Assembly (NCBI RefSeq): GCF_028372415.1
Contig: NC_092873.1
Span: 348,649,390 to 348,713,389, forward strand
DNA length: 64,000 bases
Source: Notamacropus eugenii
Lineage: Eukaryota; Chordata; Mammalia; Diprotodontia; Macropodidae
Reading direction: 5' to 3'
In this document: positions 23,158 through 31,772 of the stretch, piece after piece
How positions within the stretch are numbered: position 1 is the stretch's first letter
Layout: each line of letters opens with the position of its first letter
Notes under the pieces: model-generated
What the model saw: only the letters and a program-made list of their open reading frames with translations
Told to the model about the DNA's origin: nothing
The model's database searches: none
Program-made: the position numbers and the translations under genes

Positions 23158-24184
23158 GTCTCTGTACATGTCTATATAGAGAGCAACTAGGTGGTGCAGT
23201 GGATAGAGCTCCAGCCCTGGAGTCAGTTCAAATCCACAGACATTTAATAGCTATGTGACCCTGGGCAAGTCACTTCACCCTGTTTATCTTACTTTCCTCA
23301 TCTGTAAAATGAACTGGAGAAGGAAATGGCAAATCACTCTACTATCTTTGCCGAGAAAATCTTAAGTGGAGTCATGAAGAGTCAGACACAACTAAAATAA
23401 GTGAAGAAGATATGCCCATATATATGTCACCAGAGAGCTGTCTGTGTGTGAGTGTGATGAAGAAGGAATAATTGCCAGATAGGACTACTAAAGGTGAGGG
23501 GGTGGTGAGAGCAGGCATAGGTGAGTCGGCTGTTCAGCTTTAGGAGGGAATTGGCTGCCATCCCTTGCCTCTCCCTCACATTTAAGTATGAACAGCCTAG
23601 ATAGAAAAGGAGGGTCAGGGGTGGTCAGCTCTACTGCCCCACAGTTCAGCCATGGGAGCCAGGAATCAGGGGAAGGCCTAGTACTCCTGGCATACCTCCT
23701 ACTCCCCTTTTCTGTTCCTGGGGTTGAGTCTCACTTCCCAGACTGAGGAAACATGAAAGGAAACTTGTTGCCACGATGCTGAACAATAATTTTGGGAGTG
23801 AGATCCTTGAGGAGAGGAGCCTGGGGCCCTGAAGGCACTGGGAAGGCTGGGCCAGGACAAGAACCCAGATGTACAAGCTCCTAGTTTTAAATTCAGAGGC
23901 AGCTGTGTGGTACAGTGTGGGAGCTGGAAGACCTGAGTTTGAATATGGCCTCTTATGAGCTATGTGACCTCCCAGCCTCAGTTTCCTCATCTGTAAAATG
24001 AGGATAATAACAACACCTGTCTTTTAGGGTTAGTTTGAGGATCAAATGACATAACATATGTAAAGCATTTTGCAAGCCTTATTGGACTGTGTAAATCCTA
24101 GCTGCTGCTGCTACTACTACTGCTACTACAACTACTACTATTACTACTACTACTGTTATCATTCTGGAAAAAGGTTTCTTGGTT

Positions 24185-24229
<45 letters not shown>

Positions 24230-26362
24230 TCTACTACCACTATTATAATTATCCTGGGAAAAGGTTTTTTTTTTGGTTTCTAAGGGGAGAGAAGGATAAA
24301 AGGGGAACACAGATAGGTAAGCTGAGGGAAAAGGGCAGATCTGGCTCAAATCCTAGTTTGATCTCTCACTGGTCCCTTTCTTCCTTGTGGCTGTTTTGGG
24401 GAGGGGAGCTCACCTGTGTAGGGCGGGGCAGGTTCTCCAGACACCTCAGTCTCCCCTGAACATCCTGCATGCTCTCCTGCAGGGCTTGCACCGTATTGGC
24501 CAGCCAGGCTTCAAACTCCTGGGGACCCTGAGGAGCCCTTCCCACCATCTCTGCATAAACAGACAGAGAAGAGAGGCTGTCCTCATCCTGTGGCAGTCCC
24601 CTGGGTCAGCCCACGTTCTGACACCTGATAGGACAGAAGTAAACAGTCTCCCATACGCGATGTCCCTTGAATCTTTATAGGAATTCATTTTCTCAAAGCC
24701 CTCCTAGTACATCCATGAAGCCTAAGCTATTTTCACACCAGTCCTAGAAGGAGGACAGGGATCATTCTCCTTAATTTGCAAGACTCAGGCCCAGAATACT
24801 GAAGACCACTAGAACCAGTCAGGGCAGTAGGAGAGATGAGACTGGAACAAAGGGCTAAGAACTCATGCAGGGAGGGGGTAGCTCTGCCTCCTTCACTGCT
24901 GTCCCTAGAGGGGGCATAGGCAGAGTAGGGAGAGGCAGGGACTTTGCCCAACCCCACCTCCTACCCCTTTCCCCAGTAACTTGGGGTTCTGAGAGTCAAG
25001 GGCATCTGCCTGTGTGGCAGCCCTGGGCAGAAGGCTGAACTCTCCAGTGCCCTCCCCTGCCCCACTCTATATTAAAATAACAACCCTAGACTTTCATCCC
25101 AGCATTGTCCCAAGGGAGAGGATGGCAATGGAAGGGCCGGAGGTGAGGGGAGGTGCTGGGGATGGAGAAGAGAAAGAAGATCCCAGAGGAAAGGAAGGTA
25201 GGGGGAGGCCAGGGCAGGGCAGGAGTCACCTGTCTCTCTTGGAAGCAAGTGGCCGCTGCTGATGTCAGTTTCTCCTTCAAGTGCTTCCTTCAGTTCTTCC
25301 TGCAGCCACTCACCCTGAAGGGAGAAATCCCAGGGGAGGAGAAACTAAGAGTCCCTCACCTTGCTAATTCTCCCCCCAAGCCCAATCCCCTGGGTCTTAA
25401 AGGGTTGGGTGGGAGAAGCAAAAGAGGGGTAGCCTTGAGAATGGGGCGGCAGGGGTAGAAGAAATATCTTACCTGCTCAGGCTCTAGCTGCTCCAAGGAA
25501 TCACAGAAAACCTCAGAATCCAGGTCCATAGAGGCTCTCCCATGGATACTGGGCACCCTGGGTAGCTGTGCTTCTGTGAGGGGAGGAAAAGGAAAGGGAG
25601 TGAAAGAAGAGAGGGAGCTGATGACTTCCTAGGGCCCAGGCAGAGGCCATAGCTAGTCCTCTAGGGTTGAACCCCCTAGGGTCATGGGGGGAGAGAGAAA
25701 AAGAGAGAGAGAGAGAGAGAGAGAGTATGTGTGTGTGTGTGTGTGTGTATGTACGTGTGTGTAAAGGAAAGAGAGTTAGAGAATAAGAGAGGGGAAAGAA
25801 GGAAAGAATGAGAGAAGGAAGAGAAGGATAGATGGGAATTGGGGTGCAGGAGTGTGAAGAAAGACAATGAGACCCAAGGAGTCAAGGACACAGGTAAAGT
25901 GAATGAGGCCCTGGGAAAAAGAACCTCAGTCATCCTGTTCCTGGGCCCCTGGCTGATCTATCATCCTTTCTAAGCTCAGTGCTCTAGAACCCAGGAAGGG
26001 GTTCCACAGGGCATGGAGTATGAGCATACCCCTCTCAGGTTTTATCTTCTCCTTCTGATATTGCTTCATGGGGAGTGTGGGGAGCCCTTCACTATATCTT
26101 TATCTGCCCCAGTTGCCTCCATCTGCCCACTCCATTTCTTAACCTCAATTCTACAAACTTAAAAAAAATGTTGATAACTCTATTTCAATATAATTGGTTT
26201 CCTTTGTAATCCTATGTATTTTTTTTTATGCATTGAAAAAATCATTCTCCTAAGAAGGGGTCCAGACTGCCAGAGGGGTCTCTGACACTAAAAAGGTTAG
26301 CAGGTTCTATTCTCCCACCTATTCTGCACTGCAACAAAACTTGCTTGCTTGTTGTTCTCAGG

Positions 26363-26400
<38 letters not shown>

Positions 26401-28578
26401 GTATATATATTTTTTCCATTTCCCACCTCCATGACTTTGCATGGTAAGCACAGGTTTACCATGCTTGAAATGTTTTCCTTCTTCATCTCTACCTTTTGAA
26501 CCCTCTTTCCTCCTCCCTCCAGCTCCCTTAAAGGCTTAGATGGAGTGTCACCACATATAGGTGGCCTGATACGACTCCCCCGTTCACAGCGTCTCCTCAA
26601 AATGATCTTCTATTTAGCTGTGTGTATGTGGTTGTTTCTCTCTCTGGTAGACTATGATTTCCCTGAGGGCCAGGGTTATTTCATTTTCATCTCTTGTATT
26701 CTCAGTTCTTGGCCCAGAGTACCCAATTTTGTTGAATTAAATCAAATCTAGGTGGATATTGACCTGAAGCATGAGAGGTCAGCTCCTTAGGAGGTGGAAG
26801 GGGTTCAGGGGCAGTTCTCAAGTCACCATTTGGCATCTTCTTTTGAGCTGCAAAGGGAAGAAGATGAGATAGGTTACCACACTCCAAGTCAGCCCCTCAG
26901 ACTCTCCTTCATCACCCCCCACCAAATACAAACATATTTACTTGTTTCCAGGCTAATTCCCCCCAAGGTGGGGAGGCAAGGAACAACAACAGTAAAAGCT
27001 GCACCAATCCCCACATCCTTACCACCATCCTGGTACCCACCCATGGCGCTGATTTTAGGATTTTCTTTCATGTGGAATTGGAAAGACCATGGGTTTTGAA
27101 GTTCGAAGACCTAAGTTAAAATCCACTCTCCTATTTCTAATCCTGAGTTAAGTTACCTCACCTCATTGGGCCATGGTTTCCTAGGGGTATTGACAAGAGG
27201 ATCTCTAATAACCCTCTGGGGATCCCACAATTCCCCCTTCCATGGCTGGGTGAACCTCTTCTCCCAGTCCTATAACAAGCTGAGCAGCTCAGAACCTTGG
27301 CCTGATTCTGATTCTTCTCCACCCAGTGCTGACCCTTTTGGGGGGAGTCTGACCTGTGAGTTTCTTCAGGAAGGTCTCTGGGGGCTGAGGCATGTCAGGA
27401 ATCATCTCATACAAGGGCACAAAGTAGTCAAACATGCCATCGTCCACCTCACCCAAAGGAACCGTGTCTATCACCTTATGGGGAGAGGAAAAAGATGGCG
27501 GGCAACCCAGCAGGAAATTTGCCACCCCTATCTCCACCCAACCATGTCCACTGTCAGTTCAGCTCTGGCTTGAAAACCACTGGGGAAGGAATGGAGGCAG
27601 GCAGGCACTGGCTTGGTGGCTTTGTTCACCACGAGAGAATTGGAGTGGAAACAACTTTGGTCAATAGGAGGGAAGACAAGGGTCACTGTGGGCATGCCCA
27701 GAGTCCAAATGACAGTCACCAATTATCACAAGGAGAAATGGGTTTAGACTTGGGAGGAAGCATGAAGAAGACTTTACCTTCTGGGCCACCACCTTCATTT
27801 CTGCAATATAAGCTGCCATTGCTTCCTCCTGGCTCATCCTACCTAGACTGTGCCAGGCATCCCTGGAGGGCAGAGTTCTGATCACCAATGGAGCCTTCAT
27901 GAAAGGAACACTGCCTCAAGAGGACAGTGCCATGGAGGCTGGGGCAAGGGGAAAGGGGTGCTTTACCATTTATAGCGTCCAATAGGGTCCCAGAAGCCAG
28001 GTCTGGGCGCATGACAGGGTCCCTGGGTGGCCTGCTTGTAGTAGCTGTAGAAACGCAACATCTCCTCATAGGATGGGCGATAAGAACCTGGGTGGTTGGG
28101 GTGGTGGAAAATAAGAAAAGCCAAGAACCAGCACGCACCCAGCTTCAGGGGGAGGTGGTCAGGGAAATTTTAGATTATTCAGAGAGACTGAGAATGAAGC
28201 CTTGAGGCAGGCTGAACAACGGATACGCTTCCTGGGCTGAGGAGAGGGCCAAGGCTGCAAGGCTGAGTTGCTGGAGCGGGAGGAGCCTTACCTTTTGAAA
28301 TACCAGGTAAGTAAGTCAAGGTGTCAGGGCCCAGAAAGCCTCCTCTACATCCCACGAAACTTCTGAGAACTCCAGGGAATGACTGGGAGGGGGGGAAGGA
28401 AGGGGGCACCTCCAAATTGCATCTTGGAATCACTGAGGGTAGGAAACGCAGGAGGTAGAGGGCAAGGGGAGGGGACGTCACTGGCCTCACCATTCTTGGG
28501 TAAACTCTGGATGACGGTCACTGCGGCGTGGAATTGTTTGTGGCAGTCTGGTTCTGAACCGTGCCTCTCGGTGCCCAT
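20309..28578 (-). CDS. ACBD4: ACBD4, tail-anchored acyl-CoA-binding protein (nine coding exons)
   Basis: Coding exons in order (minus): 28578-28491, 28087-27967, 27862-27778, 27474-27354, 26847-26764, 25573-25473, 25314-25230, 24550-24414 and 20431-20309. The sum is 945 nt, or 314 residues, with all phases joining and all introns GT-AG. The acyl-CoA-binding domain covers about residues 10-100, with the ligand-binding FYSYYKQAT and RYKWDAW motifs. A FFAT-like motif ([13 protein letters not shown], 187-199) corresponds to the region by which mammalian ACBD4 and ACBD5 bind VAP proteins on the ER. A predicted helix (about 231-265) precedes a C-terminal membrane segment (about 291-306) and a basic tail (RQFRRQKR), the layout of a peroxisomal tail-anchored protein. 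By homology it binds acyl-CoA and helps tether peroxisomes to the ER. The start is fixed by identity with the human N-terminus (MGTE, CHKQF). The last intron is about 4 kb and full of SINEs. Nothing suggests that the gene is broken. Confidence 0.93.
21035..22820. repeat. Repeat block in ACBD4 last intron (SINE, L2, MITE, SINE)
   Basis: 21035-21265 is a reversed SINE ending CTGTGCCATCTAGCTGCC. 21395-21620 is an L2 fragment (AAGCCCAGTTCAAGGGCCAC). 21838-22015 is a family A MITE (TTGGTTTCTTTGTAATCTTA). 22597-22820 is another reversed SINE (GGTGTTCAGTCATGTCTGAC). All are noncoding and sit between exons 8 and 9. Confidence 0.75.
23113..23152. repeat. (GT)n microsatellite
   Basis: About 20 uninterrupted GT units in the last ACBD4 intron, just upstream of a SINE insertion. 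Confidence 0.95.
23180..24085 (+). repeat. Sense SINE and MIR copies in ACBD4 last intron
   Basis: 23180-23400 is a tRNA-derived SINE (CTAGGTGGTGCAGTGGATAG at the head, GTCAGACACAACTAAAA near the tail). 23893-24085 is a MIR copy (CAGAGGCAGCTGTGTGGTAC, then TTCCTCATCTGTAAAATGAG). The single-copy stretch between them holds no gene. Confidence 0.75.
24101..24240. repeat. (TAC)n trinucleotide microsatellite
   Basis: Two runs of CTA/TAC units, separated by a duplicated phrase (GGAAAAAGGTTTCTTGG versus GGGAAAAGGTTTTTTTT) that also follows the second run, so the block has itself been duplicated. The Tyr- and Leu-rich frames through it are not genes. It lies about 170 nt from ACBD4 exon 8. Confidence 0.85.
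24414..24550 (-). CDS. ACBD4: ACBD4 coding exon 8
   Basis: Residues 229-274, including [19 protein letters not shown], a helix that matches the human coiled segment. Acceptor TATGCAG, donor CACAG|GTGAGC. Confidence 0.92.
25230..25314 (-). CDS. ACBD4: ACBD4 coding exon 7
   Basis: Residues 201-228, beginning [16 protein letters not shown]. This is the least conserved exon, called from splice sites (CCCTTCAG and ACAG|GTGACT) and a correct phase on both sides. Its inclusion may vary between transcripts. Confidence 0.75.
25473..25573 (-). CDS. ACBD4: ACBD4 coding exon 6 (FFAT-like motif)
   Basis: Residues 167-200. [17 protein letters not shown] is almost identical to human and holds the VAP-binding FFAT-like core. 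Acceptor CCTCACAG, donor GAGCAG|GTAAGA. Confidence 0.93.
25687..25760. repeat. (GA)n/(GT)n compound microsatellite
   Basis: GA units followed by GT units in the intron between ACBD4 exons 5 and 6. Confidence 0.85.
26145..26400. repeat. hAT-like MITE family A and (CA)n microsatellite
   Basis: 26145-26310 contains TTTCAATATAATTGGTTTCC and ATTCTCCTAAGAAGGGGTCC, the best-preserved interior of family A in the window. 26366-26398 is a CA run. Both lie in the intron between ACBD4 exons 5 and 6. Confidence 0.75.
26764..26847 (-). CDS. ACBD4: ACBD4 coding exon 5
   Basis: Residues 139-166, a proline-rich linker (PEPLPPPKE). Acceptor TTTGCAG, donor TTCAG|GTCAAT. Phase 1 on both sides. Confidence 0.88.
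27354..27474 (-). CDS. ACBD4: ACBD4 coding exon 4
   Basis: Residues 99-138, beginning [10 protein letters not shown] and including [15 protein letters not shown], which closely match human just after the acyl-CoA-binding domain. Donor ACAG|GTCAGA. Confidence 0.93.
27778..27862 (-). CDS. ACBD4: ACBD4 coding exon 3
   Basis: Residues 70-98 of the acyl-CoA-binding domain, with [19 protein letters not shown]. Acceptor CCCTCCAG, donor CAGAAG|GTAAAG. Confidence 0.95.
27967..28087 (-). CDS. ACBD4: ACBD4 coding exon 2
   Basis: Residues 30-70, the core of the acyl-CoA pocket: [15 protein letters not shown] and [10 protein letters not shown]. Acceptor CCACCCAG, donor AAATG|GTAAAG. Confidence 0.96.
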
Positions 28579-29140
28579 CCTGAGCTAGCTCACTGCGGCC
28601 ACCGGAAAGGAAGAGGAGCCCGGCTGGGCAGTGGTGCCGGTCACCGGCTCCGGAGGCCTTCATACAATAACAAACTCGGGTGAGCGCTCGTCTAGACGGG
28701 CCGGGGGCTCCCACACAGCACAGCCCCACCTTTCCGACGGGAAGACGGAGGTCTTTCTTTACAGGGAGTCCCTGAGAGTTCGGAGCGGAGACTCGAGGGT
28801 TTGCCAAAGTTGGACGGGCTCTCCCCGGAGGCGGGTGGTGCCGGGACCGGAGCCCCGGGGAGGCGGGGGAGCAGAAAGGACGGCCGGTGCCCCCGGTCGC
28901 TGCTCCGCTCCCCTCGCCCAGATGTGTCCCCAGACCCCGCGCACAACTCCCAGGGACGCAGCCCTCCACCCCCGACCCCCCGAGTGCCCGAGTGCCCCGT
29001 GCCGGGGGTCCCAGAGCCGTCTGGCACTCACCCCGGTTTGCCCCGCCTTGGCTCGCCGGGTGCGGACGGTGAGGGGGGGTTGCCCCTCTGCCTAGTGCCC
29101 CACGTTCCCGACTGACCTCCCGGCGCCGTAAGAGGCTCAG
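28480..29140 (-). promoter_or_regulatory. ACBD4: ACBD4 CpG-island promoter region
   Basis: CpG-rich sequence covering the first coding exon and about 550 nt upstream of it, with no TATA box and with ETS-like CCGGAAAG near 28604. Transcription is expected to start at several places here on the minus strand. The long overlapping frames inside are GC-content artefacts. Confidence 0.6.
28491..28578 (-). CDS. ACBD4: ACBD4 coding exon 1
   Basis: Residues 1-30, from [16 protein letters not shown] to LPKNG. The ATG at 28578 is in a CpG island and the donor is GAATG|GTGAGG. Confidence 0.95.
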
Positions 29141-29326
29141 GGGGTAAGGAAGAACGGACAGAACCCTCAGCCAATAAGCAAGTACGTTTCACTCTCGCCT
29201 TCCGCGTTTCGTCCACTAGGCGTGGGTCTTTCAATTTTATGCAAATCACCGTGCTGCTGATTCCCAATCTGGAGATAGTATTATCGCTCTCACCACCGCC
29301 CCTCCTCCAGGACTGAGGAAGGCGGT

Positions 29327-29342
29327 CAGCGCCCCCTGGTGG
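29327..29342 (-). promoter_or_regulatory. CTCF motif (near-perfect)
   Basis: The minus strand reads CCACCAGGGGGCGCTG, an essentially perfect match to the CTCF core consensus as I recall it. It points leftward toward ACBD4. It is unique sequence, outside any recognised SINE. Confidence 0.75.
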
Positions 29343-29370
29343 ATCAAAGGGGCGCCTGACGAGAAACCTG

Positions 29371-29386
29371 AGCGTCCTCTAGCGGG
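29371..29386 (-). promoter_or_regulatory. CTCF-like motif, weaker
   Basis: The minus strand reads CCCGCTAGAGGACGCT, which fits the CTCF core with about two deviations. It is about 30 bp from the strong site and in the same orientation. Confidence 0.4.
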
Positions 29387-29652
29387 AGAAGCGGATTACA
29401 GCCGCCTGGGCGGGGGAATCGACGTGTCAACTTGCAGGGCGTCAGTCAATCAAAAGTTGGGTTCTCTGGCTGAGCTGTTTCCGAAGGAGATTGCGGAAAA
29501 GAGGCCCGAGGAGATATAACACGTGCGAGGCAGTAGCGGAAATTCGAGGAGAGTAGGAGGAATAATAAATACAATGTTGCTTTGTACGTCGGGGCTGGGG
29601 GGGAGGATGGTAATTGCGGACTGTCCGGGAGTGCGCTGCGTACCCTAAACTA

Positions 29653-29668
29653 GCAGTAGGTGGCGCTG
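29653..29668 (+). promoter_or_regulatory. CTCF motif, opposite orientation
   Basis: The plus strand reads GCAGTAGGTGGCGCTG, a good fit to the CTCF core and pointing right toward PLCD3, so it diverges from the site at 29327-29342. Confidence 0.6.
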
Positions 29669-29959
29669 TGCCCACGGATTTCTGACCCTGACCCCGGGGC
29701 GCACAGCCATTCATTGCCTGGGCACATGCACACCTCCACTCTCTTGGCAAGGACCTGGACGCTGCGTGCACCCGTGACGCGCAGAGCAGCCCCGCATACA
29801 CGCGCCCTCACTCATCGCTGCGTGTATCATGCATCACTGGATGTCACCTGCGCAAACTCCCACTAGAACACCTAGCAGGAGAGGGAGGTGGGAAACTGGG
29901 CCTCGGGAAACTTGGCAGTCATTCTGGGCGCAGGAACCAAACTGGAAGCTGGAATCCGG

Positions 29960-30775
29960 GTAGGGGCTGTTTTCGCTCATTTGTATTTGTATTCTCAGCG
30001 CCTTGCCTACACTAAGTGCTTAATAAATGCCTTTAAAAATTCACTCTTTTATTCATTCATCCGGTTGCCAAGGCCTGCTGATTTTACCTTGGTGACATCT
30101 CTTTGCATCCACTCCCTTCTCTATCCTGGTGCAGGCCCTTATCTCCTCATGCTATCCCCTGCTGCTGCTTCTCCGCGCCTCAAGCGTCTCCGCACGGGAG
30201 TCTTATCTTCCACTCGGATGTCCTAGCAGTCTTTCTAAAGTGCAGGTCTGACCATGTCATTTCCCTAATTAATAAACTCCACTGGCTCTCTATCACACTT
30301 TCAATATCAAATATAAAATCGGTTTACCATTCAAAACCCTCCATAACCACCCCAACCCTCTCACCTTTCCAGTCTTACTCCCTAAACCCCTCCTTCTCTT
30401 CTCCCCCCCCACCGTGATCCAGTGACTCTGACTTCCTTGCTTTTTCTCGAACATTCCATCTCCCGAAGGGGGCAATTTTCATTGGTTGATCCCTATGCCT
30501 GGAATGCTCTCCCTCCTCATCTCTACCTTCTGGTCTCCTTAAAGTCCTAGCTAAAATCCTACTACAGAAAACTTTCCCCACTCCCCTTAATTCTAGTGCT
30601 TTCTCTCTTGATCATTTCCAGTGTATTCTACACATAGCTTGTTTGTACATAGTTGCCTGCAAGATGTCTCCCCATTGAACTCTGAGCAAGGACCGTCTTT
30701 TGTTTTTCTTTTAATCCCCAGTGCTTTAGGCACACTGTAAGTGCTAAATAACTATTTATTGATTCACTAAGGTCT
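29960..30775 (+). mobile_element. L2 LINE 3' portion, sense, with an adjacent L2 tail
   Basis: 29960-30060 is a separate L2-like tail (GTGCTTAATAAATGCCTTT). 30070-30775 is an L2 3' region running through CAGGTCTGACCATGTCATTT, CCTATGCCTGGAATGCTCTC and CTTGTTTGTACATAG to TTTATTGATTCAC. Its frame is decayed. It fills most of the gap between ACBD4 and PLCD3. Confidence 0.8.
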
Positions 30776-30860
30776 CTTCCACCTCAACTCCCGTGAACAA
30801 ATTCTTTCCTCCTTCCTGTGTACAGGTATTTATCTGATAATAGAGGAGGCAACTGGCTCT

Positions 30861-30890
30861 GGCGTCATGAGGGTTAATCCAATGACGTCA
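30861..30890. promoter_or_regulatory. CRE palindrome with CCAAT box and half-CRE
   Basis: A perfect TGACGTCA lies at 30883-30890, overlapping a CCAAT at 30879-30883. A half-site (GGCGTCAT) lies at 30861-30868. It is about 770 bp upstream of the PLCD3 start codon, so it could serve a PLCD3 promoter. Confidence 0.55.
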
Positions 30891-31654
30891 CGAAGCTGAA
30901 GCATTGGAGGGGGAAGATTCCTCCCTCCTTTCTGCATCCTTCTTTCCCTTCCTCCTTCTTCTCCCCCTCGTTCCCCGAGTCTCTGACACCCCGAGGCCCC
31001 AGCTCGGCCATCCCAGGACTAATCCAGTTTCCCAGCTGGAGGACCCCCACACCTTTGACCAGGTGGCTTTTGCCCATCTTTATTTTCCTGAACCCACACT
31101 CGACTCCTCAGTGCAGAAGGGAGGAGAGGAGCCCGGATTCTAGAGTCTTCAAAGGTCCTGGGAGCCCCTGCAAGTCCAGCAAGGGTCCCCCCCTCACCTC
31201 GCACCGCTCCCCATCGCCGCCCACCTGCTCCCCGCCAAATCTAGAGCAACCTCTTGGTGCTTCCGAGTCAGTCAAGCTCAGGGTCCCCGGGGATGGGGGA
31301 GGGGCACACTGGGTGGGCATGAGGGAGGGCAGAGACCCGGGGGCATGGGACGAGCTGGCGGTAGAGTGTGGATAAGATGAAGCACCACAAAATCACAATG
31401 GGGTGGGGGTGGGGGTCACACCGCTCTGCCTCAATGGCTGAGACCTCAGAAAGCGGGAGATCCCGCCCCCCTGGTCCTGGCCTCCCTCCCCTTTCCTTCT
31501 CTTCCCACCCTCCTCTCTAGCTCACTCCACCTCCTTGTCCGGCTCCGAGTTTCTCACTTTGGAACCTGGGAGCCAGAGCCCTGGCTGGGCCCCAGACGTC
31601 TCTTCGTCCCTGCGCCCCGCTACTGTGTCCCCAGACCAGCCTCTGTCTCGGACC

Positions 31655-31772
31655 ATGTCGTGCCCCTGGTGGAAGAGACGGAGCGGCGGGGAGCTGGAGC
31701 CTGCGTTCCGGATCCTGGTCTCGGACGGCGGGAGCCAGGAAGGGGCCGCGCTGAGAGCTCTCAAGAAGATGG
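31655..31772 (+). CDS. PLCD3: PLCD3 coding exon 1
   Basis: Residues 1-39, from [13 protein letters not shown] to LRALKKM, donor GATGG|GTTAGT. The frame is open upstream, but this ATG aligns with the human start (MLCGRWRRC). An intron of 9.36 kb follows. Confidence 0.9.

Noticed and set aside
24070-24459. Tyr- and Leu-rich open frame
   Set aside because: It is driven by the TAC trinucleotide repeat and overlaps ACBD4 exon 8 on the other strand.
28631-29115. Several overlapping GC-rich frames near the ACBD4 promoter
   Set aside because: All frames are open because stop codons are rare in CpG islands; no conserved protein is visible.
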